Source: JBKEDH01 sp047975295
GTDB lineage: Bacteria; Bacteroidota; Bacteroidia; Flavobacteriales; Flavobacteriaceae
NCBI GenBank assembly: GCA_047975295.1
Contig: JBKEDH010000158.1
Location: 1 to 13,801 of the forward strand
DNA: 13,801 bases
Direction of reading: 5' to 3'
Part shown: one piece after another, positions 1-7,135 of the stretch
Numbering within the stretch: the stretch's first letter is position 1
How the letters are laid out: each line of letters starts with the position of its first letter
Position numbers and translations under genes: made by a program
The notes under the pieces: generated by a model
What the model saw: only the letters and a program-made list of their open reading frames with translations
The model's database searches: none
What the model was told of the DNA's origin: nothing

Positions 1-2
1 AT

Positions 3-203
3 GCCACCGAAAAGATAACCAAAAACAGAACCTCGATAGTTATTGCCCACAGGTTGGCCACCATAAAAAAAGCCGACAATATTATTGTTATGGACAATGG
101 AAAAATAGTAGAACAGGGCACGCACAATGCGTTGTTAAAAATAGAAAATGGTTATTATAAAAACCTTTACGAAGTCCAATTTACAAACGAAGAGGTAGTA
201 TAA
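3..203 (+). CDS. ABC exporter (MsbA-like), ATP-binding domain, C-terminal end only
   Basis: This is the last 66 codons of a gene that begins before the window, in the frame starting at base 3. The product matches the extreme C-terminus of the nucleotide-binding domain of ABC exporters. The visible stretch includes the H-loop (switch) motif IAHRL at residues 14-18 of the fragment, then the usual pattern of an I-V-M-D-N-G-K-I-V-E-Q-G-T-H strand-turn and a short C-terminal helix. The H-loop histidine contacts the ATP gamma-phosphate. The IVEQGTH signature is typical of fused permease-ATPase exporters such as MsbA (lipid A flippase) and multidrug exporters; the membrane domain is outside the window, so the substrate cannot be judged. 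The gene converges with the cdaA operon on the other strand. Assignment to the exporter class is firm; the MsbA role is inference. Confidence 0.85.
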   Translation, partial: ATEKITKNRTSIVIAHRLATIKKADNIIVMDNGKIVEQGTHNALLKIENGYYKNLYEVQFTNEEVV

Positions 204-223
204 AACCTACTTTAAGTTTTATT

Positions 224-328
224 TTAAAATACAAAATTTAAAACTTGTTCCCGTACTGTTTTTAATGCCAAAAATAGATAAAACAATGGTAGCCATATCA
301 TCCTTAGAATCCGTGTTGAGATTTTCAT
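224..328 (-). CDS. possible small membrane peptide downstream of cdaA (34 aa)
   Basis: A short reading frame starts with ATG six bases after the cdaA stop codon and runs 34 codons to TAA. The predicted peptide has a basic N-terminus (K2, R6, R9), one hydrophobic stretch at about residues 11-22 (IWLPLFYLFLAL) and a polar tail. That is the layout of a single-pass small membrane protein. The tight spacing would make it the last gene of the folP-lipoprotein-cdaA operon. I do not recognise the family. A 34-codon frame can occur by chance in AT-rich DNA, and the end of the frame lies in an AT-rich inverted repeat (arms at 214-221 and 239-246) that may instead be part of a terminator between the convergent genes. 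Confidence 0.3.
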   Translation of the reverse strand: MKISTRILRMIWLPLFYLFLALKTVREQVLNFVF

Positions 329-334
329 GCAATG

Positions 335-1120
335 TTAAGCCAAATCTTTTTTAATTGTTATACCCAATTCATCTAAAGTGTCGTAAACCACAAATTCACC
401 GTCTTTAAAATACGATACGTGTCCAGTTTCTTCACTTACCACAAGCGCTAAAGCATCGGTTTTTTCGGTAACTCCTATGGCAGCCCTGTGGCGCAGACCA
501 AAACGTTTAGGAATATTTTTTTCGTTATTTACAGGCAATATGGTTCGGGTGGCCTTTACAATGTTGCCATGTATAATAATTGCACCATCGTGCAACGGAC
601 TGTTTTTAAAAAAGATACTTTCTATAATGGGTTTGGTTACGGTAATTTGCATCCTATCCCCTGTTTCGGCCAAAAAATCCAGATTGTTATTACGCTCAAA
701 AACGATTAGAGCTCCTGTTTTAGATGTGCTCATCTTCTCGCATGCCGAAAGTATGGAATCGACATCGGTTTCGCTACTGCCCTCGGTTTTTAAGAAACTA
801 AATTGTTTTAAAAACTTACGCCTGTTTTTAATGTTCGTAGAACCAATCATTAATAAAAATTTGCGTATTTCGGGCTGGAATACCACAATTAATGCAATAA
901 TACCTACCCGCATAAAACCACCAAAAATACTGGATAGTAGTTCCATATTAAGAAATTCGGTAAGCTGCCAAACCAAATAAATAATAATAATACCAATAAA
1001 AATATTGATAGCTACGGTTCCTTTAACCAGTTTATAGACATAATAAAGCAGCAGTGCCACTAGAATAACATCAATTACATCGATTACCGAAAACTTTAAA
1101 ATGTCGTTAAAAATATCCAA
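335..1120 (-). CDS. cdaA: diadenylate cyclase CdaA (c-di-AMP synthase)
   Basis: Membrane-bound enzyme that condenses two ATP into cyclic di-AMP, the second messenger controlling potassium and osmolyte homeostasis and, in many bacteria, cell-wall stress. The 261-residue length fits the CdaA/DacA family. Three hydrophobic segments lie at about residues 12-30, 37-53 and 67-82, followed by the FQPEIRK junction (81-87). The cytoplasmic DAC domain carries the two defining motifs: DGA at 178-180 within PLHDGAIII, and RHR at 210-212 within FGLRHRAAIG. These bind ATP and metal. The gene is the third of a minus-strand operon after folP and a lipoprotein gene, 60 bp beyond the latter. CdaA is usually encoded beside CdaR and glmM in Firmicutes; no CdaR-like gene is seen here. 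Catalytic motifs are intact, so activity is expected. Also called dacA or ybbP-like. Confidence 0.95.
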   Translation of the reverse strand: MDIFNDILKFSVIDVIDVILVALLLYYVYKLVKGTVAINIFIGIIIIYLVWQLTEFLNMELLSSIFGGFMRVGIIALIVVFQPEIRKFLLMIGSTNIKNRRKFLKQFSFLKTEGSSETDVDSILSACEKMSTSKTGALIVFERNNNLDFLAETGDRMQITVTKPIIESIFFKNSPLHDGAIIIHGNIVKATRTILPVNNEKNIPKRFGLRHRAAIGVTEKTDALALVVSEETGHVSYFKDGEFVVYDTLDELGITIKKDLA

Positions 1121-1180
1121 GGCTTAAAATGTATTTTGGGTAATAAAAGTAACTAAATAAAGGCTAATACCAAATAAACT

Positions 1181-1885
1181 TTAAAACGATGCCAAAATAA
1201 ATTCGTGCTTTAATATTGAAAACTGTTTGGTGTCGAGTGTTTCTAATTTCGATTTTACACTTATGTACTCCTGAAAACTTAGGTTTTCGCTAAAGCTCAA
1301 CACCACCTCTATAGTATCTTTATGGTTTTCCATTAATTTTTTTAACTCTTCAATTAAGTTGTTAATTGTGCTTTCTTTTGAAGTAAATCCATCAAAAACA
1401 CCCATTATCTCAATATTGTTGGATGAATTAACCTGTATGTTAGCTTTTAATTGGATTGGATCGGGTTTGTTTTTTTCTTCTGAAAAAAAATCGCTTGCCG
1501 GTTCGGTGTGATATACTATACCTGTAAACGCTATAAATCCCAAATTATTGATACTTGTATCATGACAGGTAAAATAGCTTTTGGCACCTTCGTTTTTATG
1601 TTTTGAGCCTTTCTTTTTTTCCTGAAGAAATTTAATATGTGGGATAACTTGCTTTAAATTTAAACGCTTATCCACATTTACCAACCAATTTGTAGTGCCT
1701 ATTAGGTTTCTTCGATTAAATTCCACGCTATCGACTTCCTTTTCATTATAAAACAGATAAGCCGCCGAAACATCTGTAATTTCGGATATTTTAGAATATT
1801 CAATTTCCGGCAGAAATACTTTTTTTTCCTTGCCACAAGAAATAACAAGAGCTATAAAAAATAAAGATAATATTGTTCGGTTCAT
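1181..1885 (-). CDS. lipoprotein of unknown function between folP and cdaA
   Basis: A 234-residue protein I do not recognise. The N-terminus is a lipoprotein signal: hydrophobic residues 5-15 and a lipobox ending at Cys17 (VISC), followed by G-K-E-K-K. The mature protein is charged and soluble-looking, with a lysine-rich stretch near residues 88-100 and a mixed helix/strand pattern after it; no enzymatic motif is visible. The ATG is one base beyond the folP stop codon, so translation is probably coupled to folP, and cdaA follows 60 bp later. The context places it in the operon that makes folate and c-di-AMP. Since CdaA has extracytoplasmic loops, an envelope lipoprotein partner or sensor is conceivable, but this is only inference from position. 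Confidence 0.8.
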   Translation of the reverse strand: MNRTILSLFFIALVISCGKEKKVFLPEIEYSKISEITDVSAAYLFYNEKEVDSVEFNRRNLIGTTNWLVNVDKRLNLKQVIPHIKFLQEKKKGSKHKNEGAKSYFTCHDTSINNLGFIAFTGIVYHTEPASDFFSEEKNKPDPIQLKANIQVNSSNNIEIMGVFDGFTSKESTINNLIEELKKLMENHKDTIEVVLSFSENLSFQEYISVKSKLETLDTKQFSILKHEFILASF

Positions 1886-1886
1886 T

Positions 1887-2708
1887 TTAATTTAAGGCAT
1901 TGGTTAGGGTTATGCATTCCATGGCTTCCTTAACATCGTGTACCCGTAGTATGGAAGCTCCTTTTTGTAAGGCAACAGCATTTAAAATACTGGTACCGTT
2001 TAGGGCTTTATCGGGTGTTGTGTTTAGAGTTTTATAAATCATCGATTTTCGGGAAATACCTGCTAACACGGGTTTTTCAATCATTTTTAAAAATTCTAAA
2101 CCATTCAGCAATTCAAAATTCTGTTCTGTAGTTTTTGCAAAGCCAAAACCGGGATCGATAATCACATCTACAATCCCCAATGCTTTGGCTAAGGCAATAC
2201 GTTCTGAAAAGTAATAGATAATATCTTTTATTAAATTATCATATTTTGTATTTTGCTGCATGGTTTTGGGTGTACCCCGCATGTGCATCATTATATAAGG
2301 TACCTGTAATTGAGCAACGGTTGGCATCATATTCGCATCTTGTTGCCCTGCCGAAATATCGTTTATTATTGCAGCTCCCCCATTAATGGCCTGTTTGGCT
2401 ATTGTACTTCTAAAAGTATCGACCGAGATTAAGCAGCTTGGAAATTGTTTTAAAATCAATTCTATTATGGGTAAAATACGCTTTAATTCGGTGGTTTCGC
2501 TAATATGGTTGGCATTAGGTCTTGAGCTGTACGCACCAATATCGATAAATGTAGCTCCTTGTGTTAACATGGTTTCGACATGTTTTAAAATATCGACTTC
2601 ATTTTTATACTTGCCTCCATCGTAAAACGAATCGGGAGTTAGGTTTAAAATCCCCATTATTTTTGGGCATGATAAATCTATAAGCGTACCTTTGCAATTA
2701 ATGGTCAT
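1887..2708 (-). CDS. folP: dihydropteroate synthase
   Basis: Cytoplasmic enzyme of folate synthesis that joins 6-hydroxymethyl-dihydropterin pyrophosphate to p-aminobenzoate, giving dihydropteroate; it is the sulfonamide target. The 273-residue length is normal for the TIM-barrel family. Family motifs appear in order: MGILNLTPDSFYDGG (18-32), the SVDTFR strand (95-100), INDIS (115-119), MHMRGTP (141-147), DPGFGFAKT (185-193), SRK (219-221) and RVHDV (255-259). These are the pterin, pyrophosphate and pABA-loop elements. It is the first gene of a minus-strand operon, with the lipoprotein gene starting one base after its stop. Its start lies 95 bp from the divergent DUF1599 gene. The ATG at 2706-2708 gives the expected short N-terminus before the first barrel strand. 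Confidence 0.96.
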   Translation of the reverse strand: MTINCKGTLIDLSCPKIMGILNLTPDSFYDGGKYKNEVDILKHVETMLTQGATFIDIGAYSSRPNANHISETTELKRILPIIELILKQFPSCLISVDTFRSTIAKQAINGGAAIINDISAGQQDANMMPTVAQLQVPYIMMHMRGTPKTMQQNTKYDNLIKDIIYYFSERIALAKALGIVDVIIDPGFGFAKTTEQNFELLNGLEFLKMIEKPVLAGISRKSMIYKTLNTTPDKALNGTSILNAVALQKGASILRVHDVKEAMECITLTNALN

Positions 2709-2803
2709 TCGTATTTTTATTCTAAATTATATGTTAATAACCCGTACAAAGGTTTTGAACATTTAAAAAATTAGGCGAAATTTACGCAAAATTCATTCAA
2801 TAG

Positions 2804-3358
2804 ATGCAAGAAACCTCAAAACAATACGATACGGTTATAGATACCTGCAAAAATTTATTCGTTAATAAAATGGCCGATTACGGCAGTGCATGGCGCATAT
2901 TGCGGTTGCCATCGTTAACCGACCAGATTTTTATTAAAGCACAGCGCATTAGAAGCCTTCAGGAAAACGAGGTGAGAAAAGTAGATGAAGGTGAGATTAG
3001 CGAGTTTATTGGTATTATAAATTACAGTATTATAACACTAATTCAATTAGAAAAGGGTGTTGTGGAGCAACCCGATTTATCTACCGGGGAGGCCACAAAA
3101 CTTTACGATAAACATGTGGCCATTACCAAAAAATTAATGGAAGACAAAAACCACGATTATGGCGAAGCATGGCGTGATATGCGGGTAAGCAGCCTAACCG
3201 ATTTGATATTACAGAAAATTTTACGTGTTAAACAAATAGAGAATAATAAAGGTAAAACTCTTGTTAGCGAAGGTATAGATGCCAATTACCAAGACATGAT
3301 TAATTATGCGGTTTTTGCACTTATTCATCTTAATAACCAAACAAAAACTCTCGTATAA
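2804..3358 (+). CDS. DUF1599-family protein with two internal repeats
   Basis: A 184-residue, mostly helical, soluble protein of the DUF1599 type. The sequence is two copies of one module: a DYGxAWR box at 25-31 (DYGSAWR) and again at 118-124 (DYGEAWR), each followed by SLTD (37-40, 130-133), spaced K and R residues, an acidic segment, and a closing NYxxxxLIxL helix (73-82 and 167-176). From memory, this domain was later named nucleotide modification-associated domain 1, which would suggest a role around nucleotides; I cannot verify that here, and biochemical function is unknown. The gene diverges from folP and stops 10 bp before the DoxX-like gene, so the two are probably cotranscribed. This pairing is one I recall from Bacteroidota. 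Confidence 0.85.
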   Translation: MQETSKQYDTVIDTCKNLFVNKMADYGSAWRILRLPSLTDQIFIKAQRIRSLQENEVRKVDEGEISEFIGIINYSIITLIQLEKGVVEQPDLSTGEATKLYDKHVAITKKLMEDKNHDYGEAWRDMRVSSLTDLILQKILRVKQIENNKGKTLVSEGIDANYQDMINYAVFALIHLNNQTKTLV

Positions 3359-3368
3359 AATAAAAAGC

Positions 3369-4478
3369 ATGAAGATATTAGTAGCTTTAAGCAGAATATT
3401 AGTTGGTGTACTATTTATAATTTCAGGATTAATAAAACTTAACGATCCACTCGGGTTTTCTTACAAATTACAGGAATACTTTAGTTTAGATGTTCTAAAT
3501 TTAACATTTTTAGAACCTTACGCTTTAGTTATTTCTATTTTTGTAGTTGTTTTTGAAGTAGTTTTGGGTGTGTTTTTGCTTATTGGGTACAAGCCAAAAT
3601 TCACAGTTTGGAGCTTATTGGGTATGATTGTTTTCTTTACTTTTTTAACCTTCTATTCGGCTTATTTCGATAAAGTGAAAGATTGTGGTTGCTTTGGCGA
3701 TGCGTTAAAATTAACACCGTGGGAAAGCTTTACCAAAGATATAGTATTACTGCTATTTATTTTAATATTGTTTTTTGGTGCGAAATACATAACACCGGTA
3801 TTTAGTAAACTAACCACGACTATCTTGGCTCTTTTAAGTTTTATATTCTGCATGTGGCTGGGCTACCACGCACTAATGCACCTACCGGTAATCGATTTTA
3901 GAGGTTACGCCATTGGAAAAAATATACCGGAAGGCATGTCCATTCCGGATAATGCACCTAAACCTATAGTAGAATACGCATGGAAATTTAATGTGGGCGA
4001 CCAAGAAAAAATTATCGTTACAAATGGCGAATATCCAACGGTTGACGGGGAATTTGTTAGTGTTGAAACCGAAGTAATAAGCGAGGGCTACGAACCTCTT
4101 ATTTACGACTTTTCTATCGAGTCTGCCGATGGCGAAAACCTAACCGAATCTTTTTTAAACAAAGATAATGTTATCGTTATCGTTGCATACAATCTGGAAA
4201 AAATGGAAAAAGGTGGTGCCGAAAAGCTAAAAGCATTATCGGAACGTGCCTTAAAAAGTGGATATACAGTTATTGGGCTAACCGCTTCGGGCGAAGATAT
4301 AAAACAACAAATAAAAAACACATATAATTTGAATTTCGATTTTTATCTGTGCGATGAAAAAGCATTAAAGACCATAGTACGTGCCAATCCGGGAGTTATT
4401 GAGTTGGATAAAGGAACAGTAAAACAGAAACGGCATTGGAACGATTTTGAAAAACTACTACTGGAGGCGGAAAAATAA
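3369..4478 (+). CDS. DoxX/MauE-like membrane protein of the BT_3928 type
   Basis: A 369-residue protein from the ATG at 3369. An in-frame ATG at 3306 was not used because it lies inside the upstream gene. The N-terminal half has about four membrane helices (roughly 5-22, 50-73, 80-99, 124-140) in the DoxX/MauE arrangement, with a cysteine pair C106-G-C108 in the DCGCFGD loop before the fourth helix. A further helix lies at about 150-168. The C-terminal part (about residue 190 onward) is soluble and ends in a thioredoxin-like pattern, including ANPGVIELD near the position of the cis-proline strand, but it has no CxxC. The MauE/DoxX relatives handle electron transfer or disulfide chemistry in the envelope. 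A TlpA-like thioredoxin is encoded two genes on, which fits a redox job, but substrate and partner are unknown. Confidence 0.8.
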   Translation: MKILVALSRILVGVLFIISGLIKLNDPLGFSYKLQEYFSLDVLNLTFLEPYALVISIFVVVFEVVLGVFLLIGYKPKFTVWSLLGMIVFFTFLTFYSAYFDKVKDCGCFGDALKLTPWESFTKDIVLLLFILILFFGAKYITPVFSKLTTTILALLSFIFCMWLGYHALMHLPVIDFRGYAIGKNIPEGMSIPDNAPKPIVEYAWKFNVGDQEKIIVTNGEYPTVDGEFVSVETEVISEGYEPLIYDFSIESADGENLTESFLNKDNVIVIVAYNLEKMEKGGAEKLKALSERALKSGYTVIGLTASGEDIKQQIKNTYNLNFDFYLCDEKALKTIVRANPGVIELDKGTVKQKRHWNDFEKLLLEAEK

Positions 4479-4607
4479 ATCTCTTTTAAGTGAAAAATGA
4501 AAAGTGAAACCTGTTAAAACCAAAGTTTTAAGACTTTATAAAATAACGAATAAAAAACAAAAACCATCAACTACTTCCTAAATAAAATATATTATGGCAT
4601 TCTAACT

Positions 4608-5639
4608 TTGTTTGGAGTAGTAACCGTTATTTTCTTTTTATTTAACGTATTGCCGGGCGATCCCGCACAAATGATGCTGGGACAAAACGAAGACAGCAAC
4701 CAACTCGCTACAATTAAAAAAAAATATGGCTTCGATAAACCTATAGCAACGCAATACCTTTATTATTTAAACGATTTATCTCCAGTATCACTCCACTCTA
4801 ATAATCCCAACGACTATACATTTTTAAGTAACGACAAATACAGAGCAACAAAACTTTTTACTATCGGCAATATCACAACTGCCCTAAAATGGCCATACTT
4901 ACGCGAATCGTTTACCAAACAAGGCAAAAAAGTAAGCCACGTATTGATCGAAACATTGCCAAATACCTTTGTTTTAGCTATTTCGTCCATTATTATCGCC
5001 ATGGTTATCGGTATTTTTCTGGGAGTTATTTCGGCTCTGTATAAAGACCGATGGCTCGATAGAACCATACAAGTATTCAGTACATTTGGTATGAGCGTTC
5101 CTTCATTTTTTAGTGCTATATTGTTTGCTTGGCTATTTGGTTACGTATTGCATAAATACACCCATTTGGAAATGACCGGTAGCCTTTACGAATTAGACGA
5201 TTTTGGTGAGGCTATGCACATAAAATGGAAAAACCTTATCCTGCCCGCTATCGTTTTGGGTATTCGTCCGTTAGCTGTGGTTATCCAACTTATGCGCAAT
5301 TCCCTGCTGGAAGTTTTTGGGCAGGATTACATACGAACCGCACAGGCAAAGGGTTTAAACGAATTTCAGATTATAAAACGTCATGCCTTAAAGAACGCAT
5401 TAAATCCGGTGGTTACCGCTATTTCTGGTTGGTTTGCCTCTATGTTGGCAGGAGCCGTTTTTGTAGAATATATTTTTGGATGGAACGGTTTGGGAAAAGA
5501 AATCGTCAACGCCCTAAACACTTTAGATTTGCCCGTTATTATGGGAGCGGTATTGGTTATCGCACTGCTTTTCATTATTATTAATATTTTTGTGGATATT
5601 ATTTATGTTTGGTTAGACCCTAAAGTAAAACTTCAGTAA
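4608..5639 (+). CDS. ABC transporter permease, DppB/OppB type
   Basis: Inner-membrane permease of the peptide/nickel ABC importer class. It has an N-terminal helix (FGVVTVIFFLFNVLPGDPA, residues 2-20), an unusually long periplasmic segment up to about 115, then about five helices. The cytoplasmic EAA-type loop that docks on the ATPase is at 240-267 (DYIRTAQAKGL then RHALKNALNP), and FVEYIFGWNGLG is at 285-296. The only canonical start in frame is TTG at 4608, giving 343 residues, but it falls inside the first membrane helix. Convincing coding sequence continues upstream in frame to ATC at 4566 (14 more codons, INYFLNKIYYGILT), with a stop at 4551-4553. The true start is therefore probably at or near 4566. 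No partner permease, ATPase or binding protein is adjacent, so the substrate is unknown. Confidence 0.88.
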   Translation: MFGVVTVIFFLFNVLPGDPAQMMLGQNEDSNQLATIKKKYGFDKPIATQYLYYLNDLSPVSLHSNNPNDYTFLSNDKYRATKLFTIGNITTALKWPYLRESFTKQGKKVSHVLIETLPNTFVLAISSIIIAMVIGIFLGVISALYKDRWLDRTIQVFSTFGMSVPSFFSAILFAWLFGYVLHKYTHLEMTGSLYELDDFGEAMHIKWKNLILPAIVLGIRPLAVVIQLMRNSLLEVFGQDYIRTAQAKGLNEFQIIKRHALKNALNPVVTAISGWFASMLAGAVFVEYIFGWNGLGKEIVNALNTLDLPVIMGAVLVIALLFIIINIFVDIIYVWLDPKVKLQ

Positions 5640-5644
5640 ATTTG
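5637..5644 (+). promoter_or_regulatory. possible -7 box (TAnnTTTG) for the thioredoxin gene
   Basis: TAAATTTG overlaps the permease stop codon and matches the Bacteroidota -7 consensus TAnnTTTG. It lies about 90 bp before the TlpA-like gene. No TTG is found at the preferred 19-21 bp upstream (the nearest is 25 bp away), so this is a weak prediction. Confidence 0.25.
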
Positions 5645-5733
5645 CAGTTATAAAAGCCCGTAATAGACATTTGTAAAACAATAGTTAACACCAACAGACA
5701 TAATAAATTACTATGTTGCAAAAATTTAAATAG

Positions 5734-6234
5734 ATGAGAAAAACAGTATTAATTATTCTTGCTTTCGTTGTTTTATCATGCAAACAAAAAGAAGTACCTA
5801 CACAATTTTCGGCAGAAGCCCTTAACGATACCTTTATTACTTTACAAGACGAAACCGTAACATTTAACGACATTATACAGGCCCACAAAGGGCAAACCCT
5901 GCTTATTGATGTTTGGGCATCGTGGTGTAAAGATTGCATTGAAGGTATGCCAAAAGTAAAAACCCTTCAAAAAGAATATCCTAATGTTACATTTTTGTTT
6001 TTATCGCTAGACAAAACAAAAGAAGCTTGGAGAAAGGGCATTGAAAAACACCACGTAACTGGCGACCATTACTTTATGCAGTCCGGTTGGGAAGGCCCTT
6101 TCGGGACATCTATCGAACTTAAATGGATACCGAGGTACATAGTAGTGGACAAAGACGGAAAAATAGCCCTATATAACGCCACTACTGCCAATGATAAGAA
6201 TATTGTAAAGACACTTGACCTATTAAAGAAATAA
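5734..6234 (+). CDS. TlpA-like thioredoxin lipoprotein
   Basis: A 166-residue thiol-disulfide oxidoreductase anchored in the envelope. It has a lipoprotein signal with the lipobox cysteine at residue 16 (VLSC) after a hydrophobic run at 5-14, then a thioredoxin fold. The active site is WCKDC (W64, C65, C68), and the cis-proline is P133 in WIPRYIVVDKDGKI. Such proteins reduce disulfides in periplasmic clients or in cytochrome c maturation. It lies 94 bp after the permease gene and 62 bp before tpiA. With the DoxX/MauE-like gene two genes upstream it forms a small redox neighbourhood. The CKDC active-site spacer differs from the more common CxPC, which would alter redox potential. The client protein is unknown. 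Confidence 0.9.
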   Translation: MRKTVLIILAFVVLSCKQKEVPTQFSAEALNDTFITLQDETVTFNDIIQAHKGQTLLIDVWASWCKDCIEGMPKVKTLQKEYPNVTFLFLSLDKTKEAWRKGIEKHHVTGDHYFMQSGWEGPFGTSIELKWIPRYIVVDKDGKIALYNATTANDKNIVKTLDLLKK

Positions 6235-6296
6235 TTCAACACCATCAACTATCATTTCAATCATAAAACCAAAAAACACATAAATTTAAAAAAAGC

Positions 6297-7046
6297 ATGA
6301 GAAAAAACATAGTAGCCGGAAACTGGAAAATGAACAACGATTTATCCCAAACACAAGCATTAGTAAACGACTTAAAGGCCAAGACCCAGACGTCGAATGC
6401 CGAAGTTATGATTGCCCCAACATTTACAAACCTACATCAAGCCATTCAACAGTTAGAAGATAGCAATATTGAAGTTATTGCACAAAACATGCACTTTGCC
6501 GAAAACGGTGCGTACACAGGCGAAATAAGTGCCGAAATGTTAAAAAGCATTGGTGTAAAAACCGTAATCTTGGGGCATAGCGAGCGTCGTGCCTACTTTA
6601 ACGAAACCGACGAAAGTTTGGCCAAAAAAGTAAATGCAGCATTGGCCAATACCATGCGTGTTGTTTTCTGTTTTGGAGAAGAACTTGCCGACAGAAAATC
6701 GGGGAACCACGAAACAATTGTAGAAAACCAAATAAAAAATGCCTTATTTCATTTGGATAGTACCGCCTTTAAAAACATTATTTTGGCCTACGAACCCGTT
6801 TGGGCCATTGGTACAGGCGAAACCGCAACTCCCGAGCAGGCTCAAGACATGCACGCTTTTATTAGAAAAACATTGACTAATAAATACGGAAGTGCTATTG
6901 CCGAATCGGTTTCCATCCTTTATGGTGGGAGCGTAAAGCCCAATAATGCCGAAGAAATTTTCTCAAAACCAGATGTCGATGGTGGTCTTATTGGAGGTGC
7001 ATCGTTAAAAGCCGATGATTTCTTTGCTATTGTAAATGCTGTCTAA
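6297..7046 (+). CDS. tpiA: triose-phosphate isomerase
   Basis: Glycolytic enzyme interconverting dihydroxyacetone phosphate and glyceraldehyde 3-phosphate in the cytoplasm. The 249 residues match the normal length of the (beta/alpha)8 barrel. Catalytic residues are all present: K11 in GNWKMN, H94 in ILGHSERR, and E166 in AYEPVWAIGTG, which also starts the mobile phosphate-gripping loop. The phosphate-binding ends are YGGSVKP (209-215) and IGGASL (232-237). It is a complete, unremarkable core gene, followed after 34 bp by a strong hairpin and then prmA. The tlpA-like/tpiA/prmA/clpS order is one I associate with flavobacteria. Confidence 0.98.
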   Translation: MRKNIVAGNWKMNNDLSQTQALVNDLKAKTQTSNAEVMIAPTFTNLHQAIQQLEDSNIEVIAQNMHFAENGAYTGEISAEMLKSIGVKTVILGHSERRAYFNETDESLAKKVNAALANTMRVVFCFGEELADRKSGNHETIVENQIKNALFHLDSTAFKNIILAYEPVWAIGTGETATPEQAQDMHAFIRKTLTNKYGSAIAESVSILYGGSVKPNNAEEIFSKPDVDGGLIGGASLKADDFFAIVNAV

Positions 7047-7080
7047 AACATATTTACTTAACTTAATAAATTATAAAATA

Positions 7081-7107
7081 GACCTGACAGGCTTAATTTG
7101 TCAGGTC
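7081..7107. repeat. perfect 9-bp inverted repeat between tpiA and prmA
   Basis: Arms GACCTGACA (7081-7089) and TGTCAGGTC (7099-7107) are perfectly complementary around a 9-base loop. On the plus strand no T-run follows, so it is not a standard intrinsic terminator for tpiA; on the minus strand the hairpin would be followed by a T/A-rich tract. It may be a termination or processing hairpin, or one copy of a dispersed CCTGACAGG-type palindrome that I recall seeing in Bacteroidota. Confidence 0.6.
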
Positions 7108-7135
7108 TTGAAGTTTGGGAAACTAATTTAAAAAT

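Noticed and set aside
477..980. Long plus-strand open frame opposite cdaA
   Set aside because: It lies wholly antisense to a gene with clear family motifs, and the translated product shows no plausible domain; it is a shadow frame.
3306..3368. Upstream in-frame ATG that would lengthen the DoxX-like protein by 21 residues
   Set aside because: It lies inside the DUF1599 gene, and the ATG at 3369 gives a normal start directly before the first membrane helix.
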